Below, piece by piece: positions 33,264 through 41,940 of a stretch of DNA of 64,000 bases. Each line of letters starts with the position of its first letter. Position 1 is the first letter of the stretch. Below the pieces are notes generated by a model, which saw only the letters and a list, made by a program, of their open reading frames with translations, was not told the DNA's origin and ran no database searches. Both the position numbers and the translations under genes were made by a program. The DNA is from Ruminococcus sp. (lineage in GTDB: Bacteria > Bacillota_A > Clostridia > Oscillospirales > Ruminococcaceae): the NCBI RefSeq assembly GCF_024684275.1, contig NZ_JAIKXF010000090.1:1-64000 (forward strand), read 5' to 3'.

Positions 33264-34169
33264 TTATTCTGCAGTTTCTACTGCTGGTGCAGCTGGAGCC
33301 TTAATAGCACCTGCTGCGATAGCTGAGTCAAGCTCTTCCTGACCGATCTTGATATGCTTAGGAGGCTCTGGCTTCTTGTGCTCTTCATGTACCGGAGGTA
33401 CAGGAGGAGTTGGAGGTGTAGGAGGCTCAGGCTTCTCATCATCTACCGGAGGAGCTGGTGGTGTTGGAGGTGTGGGAGGCTCTGGCTTCTCTGCGTTCTC
33501 GTCCTCTACAGGAGGAACTGGAGGAGCAGGAGGCTCCGGCTTTTCGTGCTTGAAGTGAATATCAGCATGGATATCCTTAGCATTCATGATCTGCTCCTTA
33601 ACTTCGTCATCAAGGAAATCGATCTTGTCCATGTCGATCATGTCACGGAACTGATAGAAAAGGTCTGTAAGTTCAAGGTGAACATGGTGGAGAGGCTTTG
33701 TGGGCTTCTCAGCTTCCTCAGTTGCTTCAGCATCTGTTTCTTCAGCTTCTTCCTTTGCCTCTGTTACAGGAGGAACAGGAGGAACAGGCTTCTCATTCTC
33801 GTGGAAATGAACCTCAACCTTGTCGATAAGATCCCAGTTTTCGATAATAGTATCGTTTAATACCTCAATATTTGCTGCTTCAATGAAAAAACGAATCTGG
33901 TCAATGATCTCAGTTACATCAAGAATAACAGGAGCTGCAGGGGGCTGTGGCTTTTCGTCTTCAGTAACTGCCTCTGTTGCTTCTTCCTCAGCAGCAGCTT
34001 CTTCGGCTGCAGCAGACTCAGTTTCGACTGTCTCAGATGAAGCCTCAGTTACGACAGCAGTTGTAACTGCTTCTGCTTCGTCTGCCTCTGCGGCGAAAGC
34101 GTTGAAGCTTCCGGCTGATGCCATCATTGACATTGCAGCGAGTGCAGCAAAGATCTTTTTGCTTCTCAT
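33264..34169 (-). CDS. Secreted proline-rich protein, probable SigI target
   Basis: 301 aa. Signal peptide 1-26 (ASAGSFNAFA), then a linker of Glu, Ala, Thr and Val. Two related units follow, each starting DVTEIIDQIR or ELTDLFYQFR and ending in a His-rich strand (VEVHFHENEKP; ADIHFKHEKP), then PPxPP spacers and PEPPTPPTPP repeats. No anchor motif is visible, and no enzyme fold is recognised. The promoter at 34275-34304 equals the sigI promoter in both boxes and spacing, and RsgI carries a similar proline-rich region. AAGGAG precedes the ATG. Confidence 0.72.
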   Translation of the reverse strand: MRSKKIFAALAAMSMMASAGSFNAFAAEADEAEAVTTAVVTEASSETVETESAAAEEAAAEEEATEAVTEDEKPQPPAAPVILDVTEIIDQIRFFIEAANIEVLNDTIIENWDLIDKVEVHFHENEKPVPPVPPVTEAKEEAEETDAEATEEAEKPTKPLHHVHLELTDLFYQFRDMIDMDKIDFLDDEVKEQIMNAKDIHADIHFKHEKPEPPAPPVPPVEDENAEKPEPPTPPTPPAPPVDDEKPEPPTPPTPPVPPVHEEHKKPEPPKHIKIGQEELDSAIAAGAIKAPAAPAVETAE

Positions 34170-34274
34170 TGTAATTACTCCTTTTTTATGGACTGGATAA
34201 GTCCATTTATTTTACTCCCTTTGGGAGCAATTGACTTTGTGCGAACTTCTTATTTATTCGCCTTATGTTAATAG

Positions 34275-34304
34275 CTTACGGAGCATGAAATAAAAAAACG
34301 GGGT
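34275..34304 (-). promoter_or_regulatory. SigI-type promoter of the proline-rich protein gene
   Basis: On the minus strand ACCCCG, 18 bases, CGTAAG, continuing CTATTA. It has the same boxes and spacing as 36348-36377. The transcript leader has two small hairpins (ATGGACT/AGTCCAT and CTCCC/GGGAG). Confidence 0.7.
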
Positions 34305-34370
34305 ATTCTGAAAATAATCCAAAAAATTTTTTATGGGCATAGATCATTGTATTTTTGCAGTAAATGAAAA

Positions 34371-34395
34371 AGCACTGCTGTGCTAAAGCAGTGCT
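34371..34395 (-). terminator. Terminator of the sigI-rsgI operon
   Basis: On the minus strand AGCACTGCT pairs with AGCAGTGCT, followed by a T-run. Confidence 0.85.
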
Positions 34396-34480
34396 CTTTC
34401 CTTTGCCTGACCGACAGTTTAAGAGGAATGTGAGGTCAGGCAAATTTATGAAGGATCTCATGTTTCCTATTTGCAATAGG

Positions 34481-35602
34481 TTAGGGAAGGGGAATTGGAA
34501 GTGGAGGGCTTTGAATGTTTTCAGCTTCGGGCAGTGCTTCCCGAGCTGGTCCTGTATTCTTATCCGCTTCCGTAGCAGGAGCTTCGGGAGCAGCTGACTC
34601 TGGCAGCGGAGTAAGAGCTTTATATGTATTGATCTCCGAAAGACTGAGAGTGCCTAATACTTCTTTTTTTAGCTGTATTTTTTTCTTAGGCAACGCAGGT
34701 GCATGAGGAGCTGCGTCATCAACGTGCTTTGGCGGCTCGACCTTATCATTTGGCTTCGGAGCTGCACCCCCATCGGGCTTAGGCGGAACCGGAGCATCTG
34801 GTGAAGCAGGCGGAGCAGGAGGTGCTTCGGGCTGCTTTACCTGTGGAGCTGCATTATTGTTTGATGCAGGCGGAGATGCAGGTGCCGGCGGAGCTGAATC
34901 CGCAGGCCTTGGAGGCTCGGCCTTGTCATCTGGCTTAGGTGGTGTATTCTTATCCGCAGGCTTAGGCGGCTCCGGCTTCTTGCTGTCCTTTTCAGGATCA
35001 GCCTTCGGTGGTTCAGGCGGATTTATTTCGTGAGGCTTTTTGCCGTCAAGCTCCTGAACCTTTACCTTTACGTCGGGAATACCTGTTATGAGGTCGGATT
35101 TATAAGAATTGTATTCAGAAGGAGTCTCGGCTTTGATATAGAAATCGACTGTATCGCCGCTTTCGATGTATCCCTTGTCTTTTTCGATATCTATAATATC
35201 GTTTGCGGCGTCGAGCATATCCTTGCCCTTGCCGTCATAATTTTTGATTATCTCGTCACTGTCTGCATTTTCGGCGCTGATATTGAGCACCTTGCCCTTT
35301 TTGTTGAGCTCCATGCGAACATTAGCCTCAGATGAGATAAGTACAGTTGAATGAGCCTTATAGTTGCTTGAATAGTATAAAGCTCCTGCGGAGACTGCAA
35401 TTGTAAGGCAGGCTGCAGCTGCAACAAATTTTGAAATATGCATACTGATCCTTCCGCGGTTTGACTCCTCGGCGTTCATCAGAACGGGATCGGTGACGGT
35501 CTGTCCGATCTTATAGCGGAGATTTGCCGCCTGTACGAAGCGGGAATCCTCGTCCATAAGGACAGCATAGCCCTCGTGACATTCCATTACCATATATTTC
35601 AT
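34481..35602 (-). CDS. Anti-sigma factor RsgI-like with proline-rich outer region
   Basis: 373 aa. The N-terminal 50 residues (MKYMVMECHEGYAVLMDED) fit the RsgI N-terminal anti-sigma domain; a helix follows at 57-77; residues 80-190 match the RsgI extracellular core (STVLISSEANVRMELNKKGK). The rest is low-complexity Pro/Lys/Asp/Ala with PEPPKP units. No carbohydrate-binding module is present, unlike many Clostridium thermocellum RsgI proteins. Its ATG overlaps the sigI stop (ATGA). It should hold SigI at the membrane until an outside signal arrives. Confidence 0.85.
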   Translation of the reverse strand: MKYMVMECHEGYAVLMDEDSRFVQAANLRYKIGQTVTDPVLMNAEESNRGRISMHISKFVAAAACLTIAVSAGALYYSSNYKAHSTVLISSEANVRMELNKKGKVLNISAENADSDEIIKNYDGKGKDMLDAANDIIDIEKDKGYIESGDTVDFYIKAETPSEYNSYKSDLITGIPDVKVKVQELDGKKPHEINPPEPPKADPEKDSKKPEPPKPADKNTPPKPDDKAEPPRPADSAPPAPASPPASNNNAAPQVKQPEAPPAPPASPDAPVPPKPDGGAAPKPNDKVEPPKHVDDAAPHAPALPKKKIQLKKEVLGTLSLSEINTYKALTPLPESAAPEAPATEADKNTGPAREALPEAENIQSPPLPIPLP

Positions 35603-36321
35603 TTGTTTTCACCACCTTTGAGTACCTGCATTATATGACCGCGCATTATCTCATAGCCGTTGGTGCAAATGAGAAGCACTGCCACAAGATAGCGTCTATG
35701 TCTTTCAAGGGACTTTCTCTCTACATTTGCGCCCTCTGCCAGCTTAGCCAGCGGAACGCGCTTAGTCCTGAGAAAGTCATCCAGTATTTCGGGATTGTTT
35801 CTTGCGTACTGAACAGCCTTCTGGCATATTTCAAGAGTACGGCGCTGACGTGGAGAATTCTCCGCAACGTCGGTCATTGAAACGCCGAAGTCCTGCATCT
35901 GAGCTGAAAGTTCTGCTATTTCCTGCTGTGTTGCTTCTCTTAGTTCGTTTTCTTGGTATTTATCGTGTTCGTCGCGTATTGTATCTTTCAGGTCCTGTTT
36001 GTCATCGTCGGAAACGTCCAGCGATATCTGTCCCTTATTTCGTTTTTCTTTTCTATAGTTATCTATCAGGCGGTTCTTTATCTGAAGGGCTGCAAATTTA
36101 AGGAATGAACCGCGCAGCTTAGAGTAGTTTCGGATAGATTCATAAAAAGCGAACATGGCTATGCTGAGCTCATCGTCGCTTTTGTCGGGCGGACGGTTTA
36201 GGAATTTGGCTGTTTCGGACTTGATAAATGGCATATAAGCCTGTATGAGCTCATCTGCCGCGTGGCTGTCTTTTTTAGCCTTATAGACCTGGGATATGAT
36301 TTGATGTGCATCAGAATTCAT
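35599..36321 (-). CDS. sigI: RNA polymerase sigma factor SigI-like
   Basis: 240 aa from MNSDAHQII; the GGGGGTGG site favours this ATG over one five codons upstream. Region 2 (ELIQAYMPFIKSETAKFL; LKFAALQIKNRLIDNYRK) and the unusual C-terminal domain (ILDDFLRTKRVPLAKLAEG) are characteristic of SigI rather than ECF factors. In Clostridium thermocellum, SigI proteins turn on cellulosome genes when RsgI senses polysaccharide. The promoter at 36348-36377 suggests self-activation. Confidence 0.88.
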   Translation of the reverse strand: MNSDAHQIISQVYKAKKDSHAADELIQAYMPFIKSETAKFLNRPPDKSDDELSIAMFAFYESIRNYSKLRGSFLKFAALQIKNRLIDNYRKEKRNKGQISLDVSDDDKQDLKDTIRDEHDKYQENELREATQQEIAELSAQMQDFGVSMTDVAENSPRQRRTLEICQKAVQYARNNPEILDDFLRTKRVPLAKLAEGANVERKSLERHRRYLVAVLLICTNGYEIMRGHIMQVLKGGENK

Positions 36322-36347
36322 ATGTGCCACCCCCAATGTAATAATAG

Positions 36348-36377
36348 TTTACGTACGATAATTTATAAAAGCGGGGT
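36348..36377 (-). promoter_or_regulatory. SigI-type promoter of sigI
   Basis: On the minus strand ACCCCG, 18 bases, CGTAAA, continuing CTATTA. The boxes are close to the ACCCCC and CGAA-type consensus reported for SigI. No sigma-A promoter is seen nearby. Confidence 0.72.
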
Positions 36378-36396
36378 AATAAAAATATTTTTTTGC

Positions 36397-36426
36397 AAAA
36401 AGCGCCCGACCATTGGGACGGGCGCC
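36397..36426 (-). terminator. Terminator of the acyl-CoA synthetase operon
   Basis: GCGCCCG pairs with CGGGCGC, then five T on the minus strand. Confidence 0.88.
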
Positions 36427-36450
36427 GAATATTCGATGGAATGTGAGTGT

Positions 36451-38127
36451 TTACTTTGCTGAGTTTTCCTCGTCCTGATGGCGTATCTGTGCACGCTTTA
36501 TCTTGCCGCCGAGAGTTTTCGGGAGCTCCTTTACATACTCGATAACACGGGGATACTTGTAAGGAGCGGTCTCGCGCTTAACGTGATCCTGAAGCTCCTT
36601 TGTGAGCTCAGGTGACGGAGTATAGCCCTCAGCGAGAACGACTGTAGCCTTGACTACCTGACCTCTGATAGGATCGGGCGCACCTGTGATAGCTGACTCA
36701 ACAACAGCGGGGTGGGTGAGGAGAGCGCTCTCGACCTCGAATGGTCCTATACGATAGCCCGAGCACTTGATAACGTCGTCGTTTCTGCCTACGAACCAGT
36801 AATAACCCTTTGAATCTCTCCATGCAACGTCGCCTGTGTCGTAGTTCTCGCCGCCGAGGACAGCCTCAGTCAGCTCAGGGTTCTTGTAATAGCCGCAGAA
36901 CAGACCTGTAGGACGCTCCTTGTCTATGCCGCAAACCATGATGCTGCCTTCTTCACCGTCGTCGCACTCTGTACCGTCGGGACGGAGCAGGTGGATATTA
37001 TAGAGCGGTGAAGGTTTTCCTGTTGAGCCGGGCTTTGGATCTATCCACGGGAAGTTTGCGATAAGTACGGTACCCTCTGTCTGACCGAAGCCCTCGCGCA
37101 TCTTCTTGCCTGTGAGCTCGTAGATACGGTTGAATACCTCGGGATTAAGGGGCTCGCCTGCATTGCAGAAATTCTGGATAGAGGAAAGGTCGTATTTAGT
37201 CATATCCTCCTGGAGCATAAAGCGGTACATTGTAGGCGGAGCACAGAATGTAGTCAGCTTGTAGTGGCTGATGACCTCAAGAATATCCTTTGCGTTGAAT
37301 CTGCCTGTGAAGTCATAGGCAAACTGGATAGCACCGCATATCCACTGTCCGTATATCTTGCCCCAGCCGAACTTAGCCCAGCCTGAGTCTGATATGGACA
37401 TATGGAGCTTGTTTTCCTGTACCTGATGCCAGTATTTAGCGGTAACGATGTGACCTAAAGGATGTGCGAAGTTGTGACATACCATTTTAGGCATACCTGT
37501 TGAGCCTGATGTGAAGTATATGAGCATTGTGTCTGTAGCCTTTGTAGCCTCGGCGCCTGTAGGACGCTCAAAGGTGTCGGGATATTTTTCTATCTCGTCC
37601 TCGAAGAAGTCCCAGCCCTCACGGGGCTCTGCAACGGCTATTTTCTTGCGGAGAGTTTTTATTTCTGGAGCAGCCCCGTCTATCTGTCCGCGTATGTATT
37701 CGTCATCACAGGCGATAATAGCAGAGATACCGGCCATATTGCCGCGGTACGCAATGTCGTGTGTAGTAAAGAGCAGGTTTCCGGGGATAAGGATAACGCC
37801 CATTTTATGGAGAGCGGTAGCTATTACCCAGTACTCCCAGCGGCGGCGGAGTATAAGAAGTACTACATCGCCCTTTTTCAGTCCAAGACTGCGGAAATAG
37901 TTGCAGGTCTTGTTTGAAAGCTTAGAAATATCGGTAAATGTGAACGTTCTCTCCTGCTTATCGTGACTAAGCCATACAAGAGCCTTTTTCTCGGGCTCCT
38001 GCTTTGCCCATTCGTCAACGATGTCCCAGCCGAAGTTGAAGTCCTCGGGAACGTTTACGCGGTAATTTTTCTTGAAATCCTCGTATGAATCAAATTCGAT
38101 ACGGGGAAGATATCGGTCTAAAAGCAT
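36451..38127 (-). CDS. AMP-dependent acyl-CoA synthetase (medium-chain/aromatic type)
   Basis: 558 aa. Adenylate-forming motifs: YFTSGSTGMPK (A3), GEEGSIMVCG, YDTGDVAWRDSKGYYWFVGR (A7) and GRNDDVIKCSGYRIGPFEVE (A8), with the catalytic Lys in LGGKIKR. It activates a carboxylic acid to its CoA thioester through an acyl-AMP. The chain length cannot be read. The XRE-cupin regulator lies 38 bases upstream on the same transcript and probably senses the acid or a derivative. Confidence 0.92.
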   Translation of the reverse strand: MLLDRYLPRIEFDSYEDFKKNYRVNVPEDFNFGWDIVDEWAKQEPEKKALVWLSHDKQERTFTFTDISKLSNKTCNYFRSLGLKKGDVVLLILRRRWEYWVIATALHKMGVILIPGNLLFTTHDIAYRGNMAGISAIIACDDEYIRGQIDGAAPEIKTLRKKIAVAEPREGWDFFEDEIEKYPDTFERPTGAEATKATDTMLIYFTSGSTGMPKMVCHNFAHPLGHIVTAKYWHQVQENKLHMSISDSGWAKFGWGKIYGQWICGAIQFAYDFTGRFNAKDILEVISHYKLTTFCAPPTMYRFMLQEDMTKYDLSSIQNFCNAGEPLNPEVFNRIYELTGKKMREGFGQTEGTVLIANFPWIDPKPGSTGKPSPLYNIHLLRPDGTECDDGEEGSIMVCGIDKERPTGLFCGYYKNPELTEAVLGGENYDTGDVAWRDSKGYYWFVGRNDDVIKCSGYRIGPFEVESALLTHPAVVESAITGAPDPIRGQVVKATVVLAEGYTPSPELTKELQDHVKRETAPYKYPRVIEYVKELPKTLGGKIKRAQIRHQDEENSAK

Positions 38128-38165
38128 GATTATAAGAACTCCTTTTTATTTGCCCAGAAGCGGCT

Positions 38166-38711
38166 TTATTCAGCGATCATAGTGAGAAATCTTGCTTTGC
38201 TGTCGCCCACGCAGCGCTGTCCGTGGAGATAGGTAGGGTTGAAGTATATGGAATCGCCCTCGTTGAGGATGATTTCCTGATCCTCGAATATTACAGCGAC
38301 AGTGCCCTTGAGTACAAGGTTGAACTCCTGTCCTGAGTGGCTTACGAGCTTTGCAGGCTCGTCAGAGGGCTCAAGTGTAACAAGAAGCGGCTGCATTATC
38401 TTATCGGCATATCGGAAAGCAAGATCCTTGAAGCGATAACCCGGGAAACGGCTTATGCTTCTGCCCTTACCGCGGCGGACGACCTGATATGTGTCGATAC
38501 GGCTGGGTTCGCCTGTGACCAGCTCATTAAAATCGACTCCGAATTTATTTGCGATCTCATAGATGACGCTTATTGGAAAATCCCCATTCTGTTCATAGCC
38601 TGCATACTGCTCTGTGGAAAGTCCAAGTTCCTGAGCAAGCTTTTCCTGTGTGTAGTCGCACACCTCACGCAGCTCTCGGATACGTGCTGCGATCTCGTTA
38701 ATAGTTTCCAT
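38166..38711 (-). CDS. XRE-family regulator with C-terminal cupin
   Basis: 181 aa. A helix-turn-helix of the lambda-repressor type spans 6-62 (IRELREVCDYTQEKLAQELG). A small cupin barrel (about 105-175) has SHSGQEFNLVLKGTVAV and the His in YLHGQ. In this family the cupin binds a small ligand. It stands first in the operon with the acyl-CoA synthetase and probably regulates it and itself. The promoter is TTGACA-18-TATCAT (38764-38793). Confidence 0.92.
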   Translation of the reverse strand: METINEIAARIRELREVCDYTQEKLAQELGLSTEQYAGYEQNGDFPISVIYEIANKFGVDFNELVTGEPSRIDTYQVVRRGKGRSISRFPGYRFKDLAFRYADKIMQPLLVTLEPSDEPAKLVSHSGQEFNLVLKGTVAVIFEDQEIILNEGDSIYFNPTYLHGQRCVGDSKARFLTMIAE

Positions 38712-38763
38712 AGCGCAACCTCCTCTTTATAAAAATACTAATACATTAAACTGTATAAATTTA

Positions 38764-38793
38764 ATGATAGCACATTTTGAAGGCTTTTGTCAA
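38764..38793 (-). promoter_or_regulatory. Promoter of the XRE-cupin/acyl-CoA synthetase operon
   Basis: TTGACA, 18 bases, TATCAT on the minus strand. An A/T-rich region follows where the regulator could bind. Confidence 0.65.
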
Positions 38794-38818
38794 GACATGG
38801 GGGTATTTATGGTAAAGA

Positions 38819-38852
38819 AAAACACTTCCGCGCGTAAAAGCAGAAGTGTTTT
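38819..38852 (-). terminator. Terminator of the metal ABC importer operon
   Basis: AAAACACTTC pairs with GAAGTGTTTT; T-run on the minus strand. Confidence 0.82.
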
Positions 38853-38863
38853 GTGCTTTTTGC

Positions 38864-39331
38864 TCATTTGAGCTTATAGGAAGCATTTTTTAGCTGGCAG
38901 TATTCGTAATTATTTTCCATATACGTCGTGAAGTCGCCTGTAACAGTGATCAGGGCGTTTTCGTGCGGATAGTCGTCGGGGTATTTGCAGCTGCTTCCGA
39001 GGTCGAATTCAAGTCCCTGCTGACAGCAGGCTGTTGCATCTGCAATAATAACGGAAAAGTATGTTTTATCAGTCTGATCATTGTGATAAGCATTGAAATT
39101 GCCTGTTACCCTGATTTTTTTACCTATATAGTCCTCAGGTTTTGTCATCATGCTGTAAACGGTGCTGTACACCATAGTACTGCTCATTTTTGTCAGGTCA
39201 AGGTCTATGCCGTCCGAGGAAGTACTTTTTGTTGTGTCGGGGGAGCTTTTATCAGTTTTATCAGTATTGCCGCAGCCGGAGAAAAGGGCTGTACACAAGC
39301 ATAAAACAACTGCGATTGCAAGCTTTTTCAT
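38864..39331 (-). CDS. Lipoprotein of the metal importer operon
   Basis: 155 aa. Signal with lipobox LFSGC (C20), then a Thr/Ser/Asp linker. The domain at 55-155 has strands typical of a small OB-fold (GKKIRVTGNF; ALITVTGDFTTY) with a Cys pair (ATACCQQG). It directly follows the permease gene stop. It may assist the binding protein or bind metal through its cysteines; this is inference from position. Confidence 0.7.
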   Translation of the reverse strand: MKKLAIAVVLCLCTALFSGCGNTDKTDKSSPDTTKSTSSDGIDLDLTKMSSTMVYSTVYSMMTKPEDYIGKKIRVTGNFNAYHNDQTDKTYFSVIIADATACCQQGLEFDLGSSCKYPDDYPHENALITVTGDFTTYMENNYEYCQLKNASYKLK

Positions 39332-40201
39332 TTATTTTCCTCTCCTTAGTATGAATGATGTAAGACAGAATATGAAGAAAACGATAATGTCTGCCGAAAC
39401 TATAGTAGAGCCTACAGGAGTTCCTGCAAGGATAGAGATTATTATGCCGAAAAATGCACAGAGCAGGGAGATTATAACCGAGCAGATGATAACGCTGCGG
39501 AAGCTCTTGAACACGCGCATTGCCGACAGGGCAGGGAAGATTATCAGCGCCGATATCAGCAGCGAGCCTACGAAATTCATAGCGATTACTATAATTATAG
39601 CGATCACTACTGCAATGAGCAGATTATACAGGTCTGAGCGGACACCCGTAGCTTTTGCAAAGCTCTCGTCGAATGTCACAGCGAATATCTTGTTGTAGAA
39701 TATGAGGAATATTGCGATAACGATGACCGACATAGCCACGCATATCCATACGTCTGCAAGAGAAAGGGTGAGGATAGCCGTCGAGCCGAAAAGGGTACTG
39801 CACACATCAGCGGTAACATTTCCCGATGTTCTGCCGCTGCCGCTCTGTGAGGCGATATTCATGAGCATATAGCCCAGAGCCAGAGCTCCCACGGAGATCA
39901 TTGCAATGGCAGCGTCGCCCTTTATCTTGGTGTTGCTGCCCGTTCTGAGCAGAAGAACTGCCGAGCATACTGTGACAGGCATGATTATGAGCATATTATT
40001 GGTTATCCCCGTGATTGTAGCTATCGCCATAGCGCCGAATGCTACATGGGAGAGTCCGTCGCCGATGAATGAAAAACGCTTCATTACCAGCGTTACGCCT
40101 AAAAGCGAGGAGCAGAGGGCTATCAGCAGTCCAACTATAAGAGCATAGCGGACTGTGGGCATTTCAAAGTATCTGCCCAGCGTTGAAAACATTTCACTCA
40201 T
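39332..40201 (-). CDS. Metal ABC importer permease (ZnuB/MntB family)
   Basis: 289 aa from the ATG at 40201, preceded by GGAGGTGA; a GTG at 40210 is possible but poorly placed. About eight membrane helices in the ABC-3 pattern, with GDGLSHVAFGAMA. It overlaps the ATPase gene by 8 bases. It carries zinc or manganese inward. Confidence 0.9.
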   Translation of the reverse strand: MSEMFSTLGRYFEMPTVRYALIVGLLIALCSSLLGVTLVMKRFSFIGDGLSHVAFGAMAIATITGITNNMLIIMPVTVCSAVLLLRTGSNTKIKGDAAIAMISVGALALGYMLMNIASQSGSGRTSGNVTADVCSTLFGSTAILTLSLADVWICVAMSVIVIAIFLIFYNKIFAVTFDESFAKATGVRSDLYNLLIAVVIAIIIVIAMNFVGSLLISALIIFPALSAMRVFKSFRSVIICSVIISLLCAFFGIIISILAGTPVGSTIVSADIIVFFIFCLTSFILRRGK

Positions 40202-40916
40202 CGTCCTCACCTCCCATAACGGAAAGGAAAGCCTGACCTATCTTGCTGTTGATATAGTCATCTTTAGTGCCGAAAAACAGCTGTTTTCCGCCGATGTGCA
40301 GTATATGCGAGGCGTATCTCACAGCGGCGTTCATATCATGGGAAACCATGATGACGGTTATACCGTCCTTTTTGTTGAGGCTGCTGATAAGCTCGTACAT
40401 CTCGTTGGTAGCCTTTGGATCGAGGCCTGTTACAGGCTCGTCAAGGAGTATCATCTTTCTTGCAGCGCACAGAGCTCTTGCAAGGAGCACACGCTGCTGC
40501 TGACCGCCTGAAAGCTCTCTGTAGCAGCGCTTGGTGAGAGGCTCTATCTCAAGTCTTCTCATCATGTCATGAGCCAGCCGTTTTTCCTCTTTGTTGTAGA
40601 ACGGACGAAGTCCGCAGCGGTTCATACAGCCCGAAAGGACTATCTCGCGCACTGAGGCGGGGAAGTCTCTCTGCACCATAGTCTGCTGGGGAAGATAGCC
40701 TATCTCGTTTTTGCCCATTCCGCCGCAGAGCTCAATATTGCCGCTGATGGGAGGCTTTAGTCCGAGAAGAGCCTTTATCAGCGTACTCTTGCCCGAACCG
40801 TTCTCGCCGACGATACAGAGGTAATCGCCGCTGCTTACAGTGAAATTAAGATTTTTGGCGATGACATCACCCTCATAGCCGAGAGAAACGTTCTCGCATT
40901 TAAGCAATGCACTCAT
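40194..40916 (-). CDS. Metal ABC importer ATP-binding protein
   Basis: 240 aa. Walker A GENGSGKST, signature ELSGGQQQRV, Walker B MILLDEPVTGLD, switch His in MVSHDMNAA. The start overlaps the stop of the binding-protein gene by one base. It belongs to the ZnuC/MntB-like group. Confidence 0.92.
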   Translation of the reverse strand: MSALLKCENVSLGYEGDVIAKNLNFTVSSGDYLCIVGENGSGKSTLIKALLGLKPPISGNIELCGGMGKNEIGYLPQQTMVQRDFPASVREIVLSGCMNRCGLRPFYNKEEKRLAHDMMRRLEIEPLTKRCYRELSGGQQQRVLLARALCAARKMILLDEPVTGLDPKATNEMYELISSLNKKDGITVIMVSHDMNAAVRYASHILHIGGKQLFFGTKDDYINSKIGQAFLSVMGGEDDE

Positions 40917-41896
40917 TAGTCAAGCACCCTCTCAAGTGTTTCAAGATTTTGCTCCATAAGGGAAATATAGGTCGCTCCGTTGTTTATGTCTTTCATTGTT
41001 ATGGACTGAAGCGAATTGAGCTTTTCGATATTGACGTCCTTGTTTTTAGAGTTTGCGATTATGGATTTTGCAATGGAATCATCAGAGTTTTCGATGATAA
41101 ATACGGTGTCAAGGCTGAGCTCGTTCACTTTTTCAGCAAGCTTTGCGATAGTCTCAAAGCTTGCGGCAGTTTCCGCCGAACAGCCTGCAAAGGCTGCATA
41201 GTAGTCTATGCCGTAGTCATCGACAAGATAGCGGAATGGAAAGCGGTCTCCGAAAAGAATAGTCTTTGTCTTAGCGTTGTCAGCCATTTCGGTGAAGCTG
41301 TCGTCCAGTTTTTTCAGCTCAGCCTTGTAGGATTCAAGGTTAGCGCGGTATTTATCGGCATTTTCTGCGTCCTTTTCGCATATCGAGCTGCATATAGCCT
41401 CACAGATGACCTCGGCATTCTTTACAGACAGCCATACGTGCTCGTCGTATTCAGGACCTTCCTCGCCTTCGTCTTCCTCCTCCTCGGGCTCCATGCCCTC
41501 TTTGAGCTCCTCTTCCTTGATGCTCTGACCAAGAACGTCAAAGAGCCTCAGTACCTTCATATCCTTATTCTTCGTGTCCTTTAGGGCATCTGTGACCCAG
41601 CTCTCGGACTCGCCCCCAACGTACATAAGCAGGTCACAGCTGGAAATGGTCAGTATATCCTGTGCTGTGGGCTGGTAGTTATGAAGGTCAACGCCGCTGC
41701 CGAGAAGATAAGTTACTTCAGCACTGTCGGTGTCTCCGATAATATTTCTTGTCCAGTCGTATTCCGAAAATGTGGTGCAGACTATGCTTATTTTGCCGTT
41801 CTTTTTGGAAGAAGCACTATTGGCACAGCCTGTGGATACTGAAACCGCAAGAACAGCGGCTGCTGCAAGGGAAAGAAATCTGCCGATCCGGAACAT
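40916..41896 (-). CDS. Metal-binding lipoprotein of ABC importer (ZnuA/AdcA family)
   Basis: 326 aa. Lipobox STGC (C24). Metal ligands include H72 (LHNYQPT) and H153 (DEHVWLS). The mobile loop that is His-rich in most ZnuA proteins is here acidic (about 128-152, many Glu and Asp). The usual third His region reads GDRFPFRYLVDDYG, so a ligand may be Asp. Zinc is the likeliest cargo given the Fur/Zur-like box at the promoter, but manganese remains possible. First gene of the operon. Confidence 0.88.
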   Translation of the reverse strand: MFRIGRFLSLAAAAVLAVSVSTGCANSASSKKNGKISIVCTTFSEYDWTRNIIGDTDSAEVTYLLGSGVDLHNYQPTAQDILTISSCDLLMYVGGESESWVTDALKDTKNKDMKVLRLFDVLGQSIKEEELKEGMEPEEEEDEGEEGPEYDEHVWLSVKNAEVICEAICSSICEKDAENADKYRANLESYKAELKKLDDSFTEMADNAKTKTILFGDRFPFRYLVDDYGIDYYAAFAGCSAETAASFETIAKLAEKVNELSLDTVFIIENSDDSIAKSIIANSKNKDVNIEKLNSLQSITMKDINNGATYISLMEQNLETLERVLD

Positions 41897-41920
41897 TTGA
41901 ACAACACCTCATATTTGAAT

Positions 41921-41937
41921 TTGATAATCATTTTCAA
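41921..41937. promoter_or_regulatory. Fur/Zur-type operator at the metal importer promoter
   Basis: TTGATAATCATTTTCAA (minus strand TTGAAAATGATTATCAA) resembles the family box GATAATGATAATCATTATC. It directly follows the -10, over the start of transcription, as expected for a repressor. Confidence 0.72.
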
Positions 41938-41940
41938 TTT

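Noticed and set aside
33349..33860. Gly-rich and Arg-rich plus-strand frames opposite the proline-rich gene
   Set aside because: Reverse complements of Pro-rich codons; the minus-strand gene has signal peptide, ribosome site and promoter.
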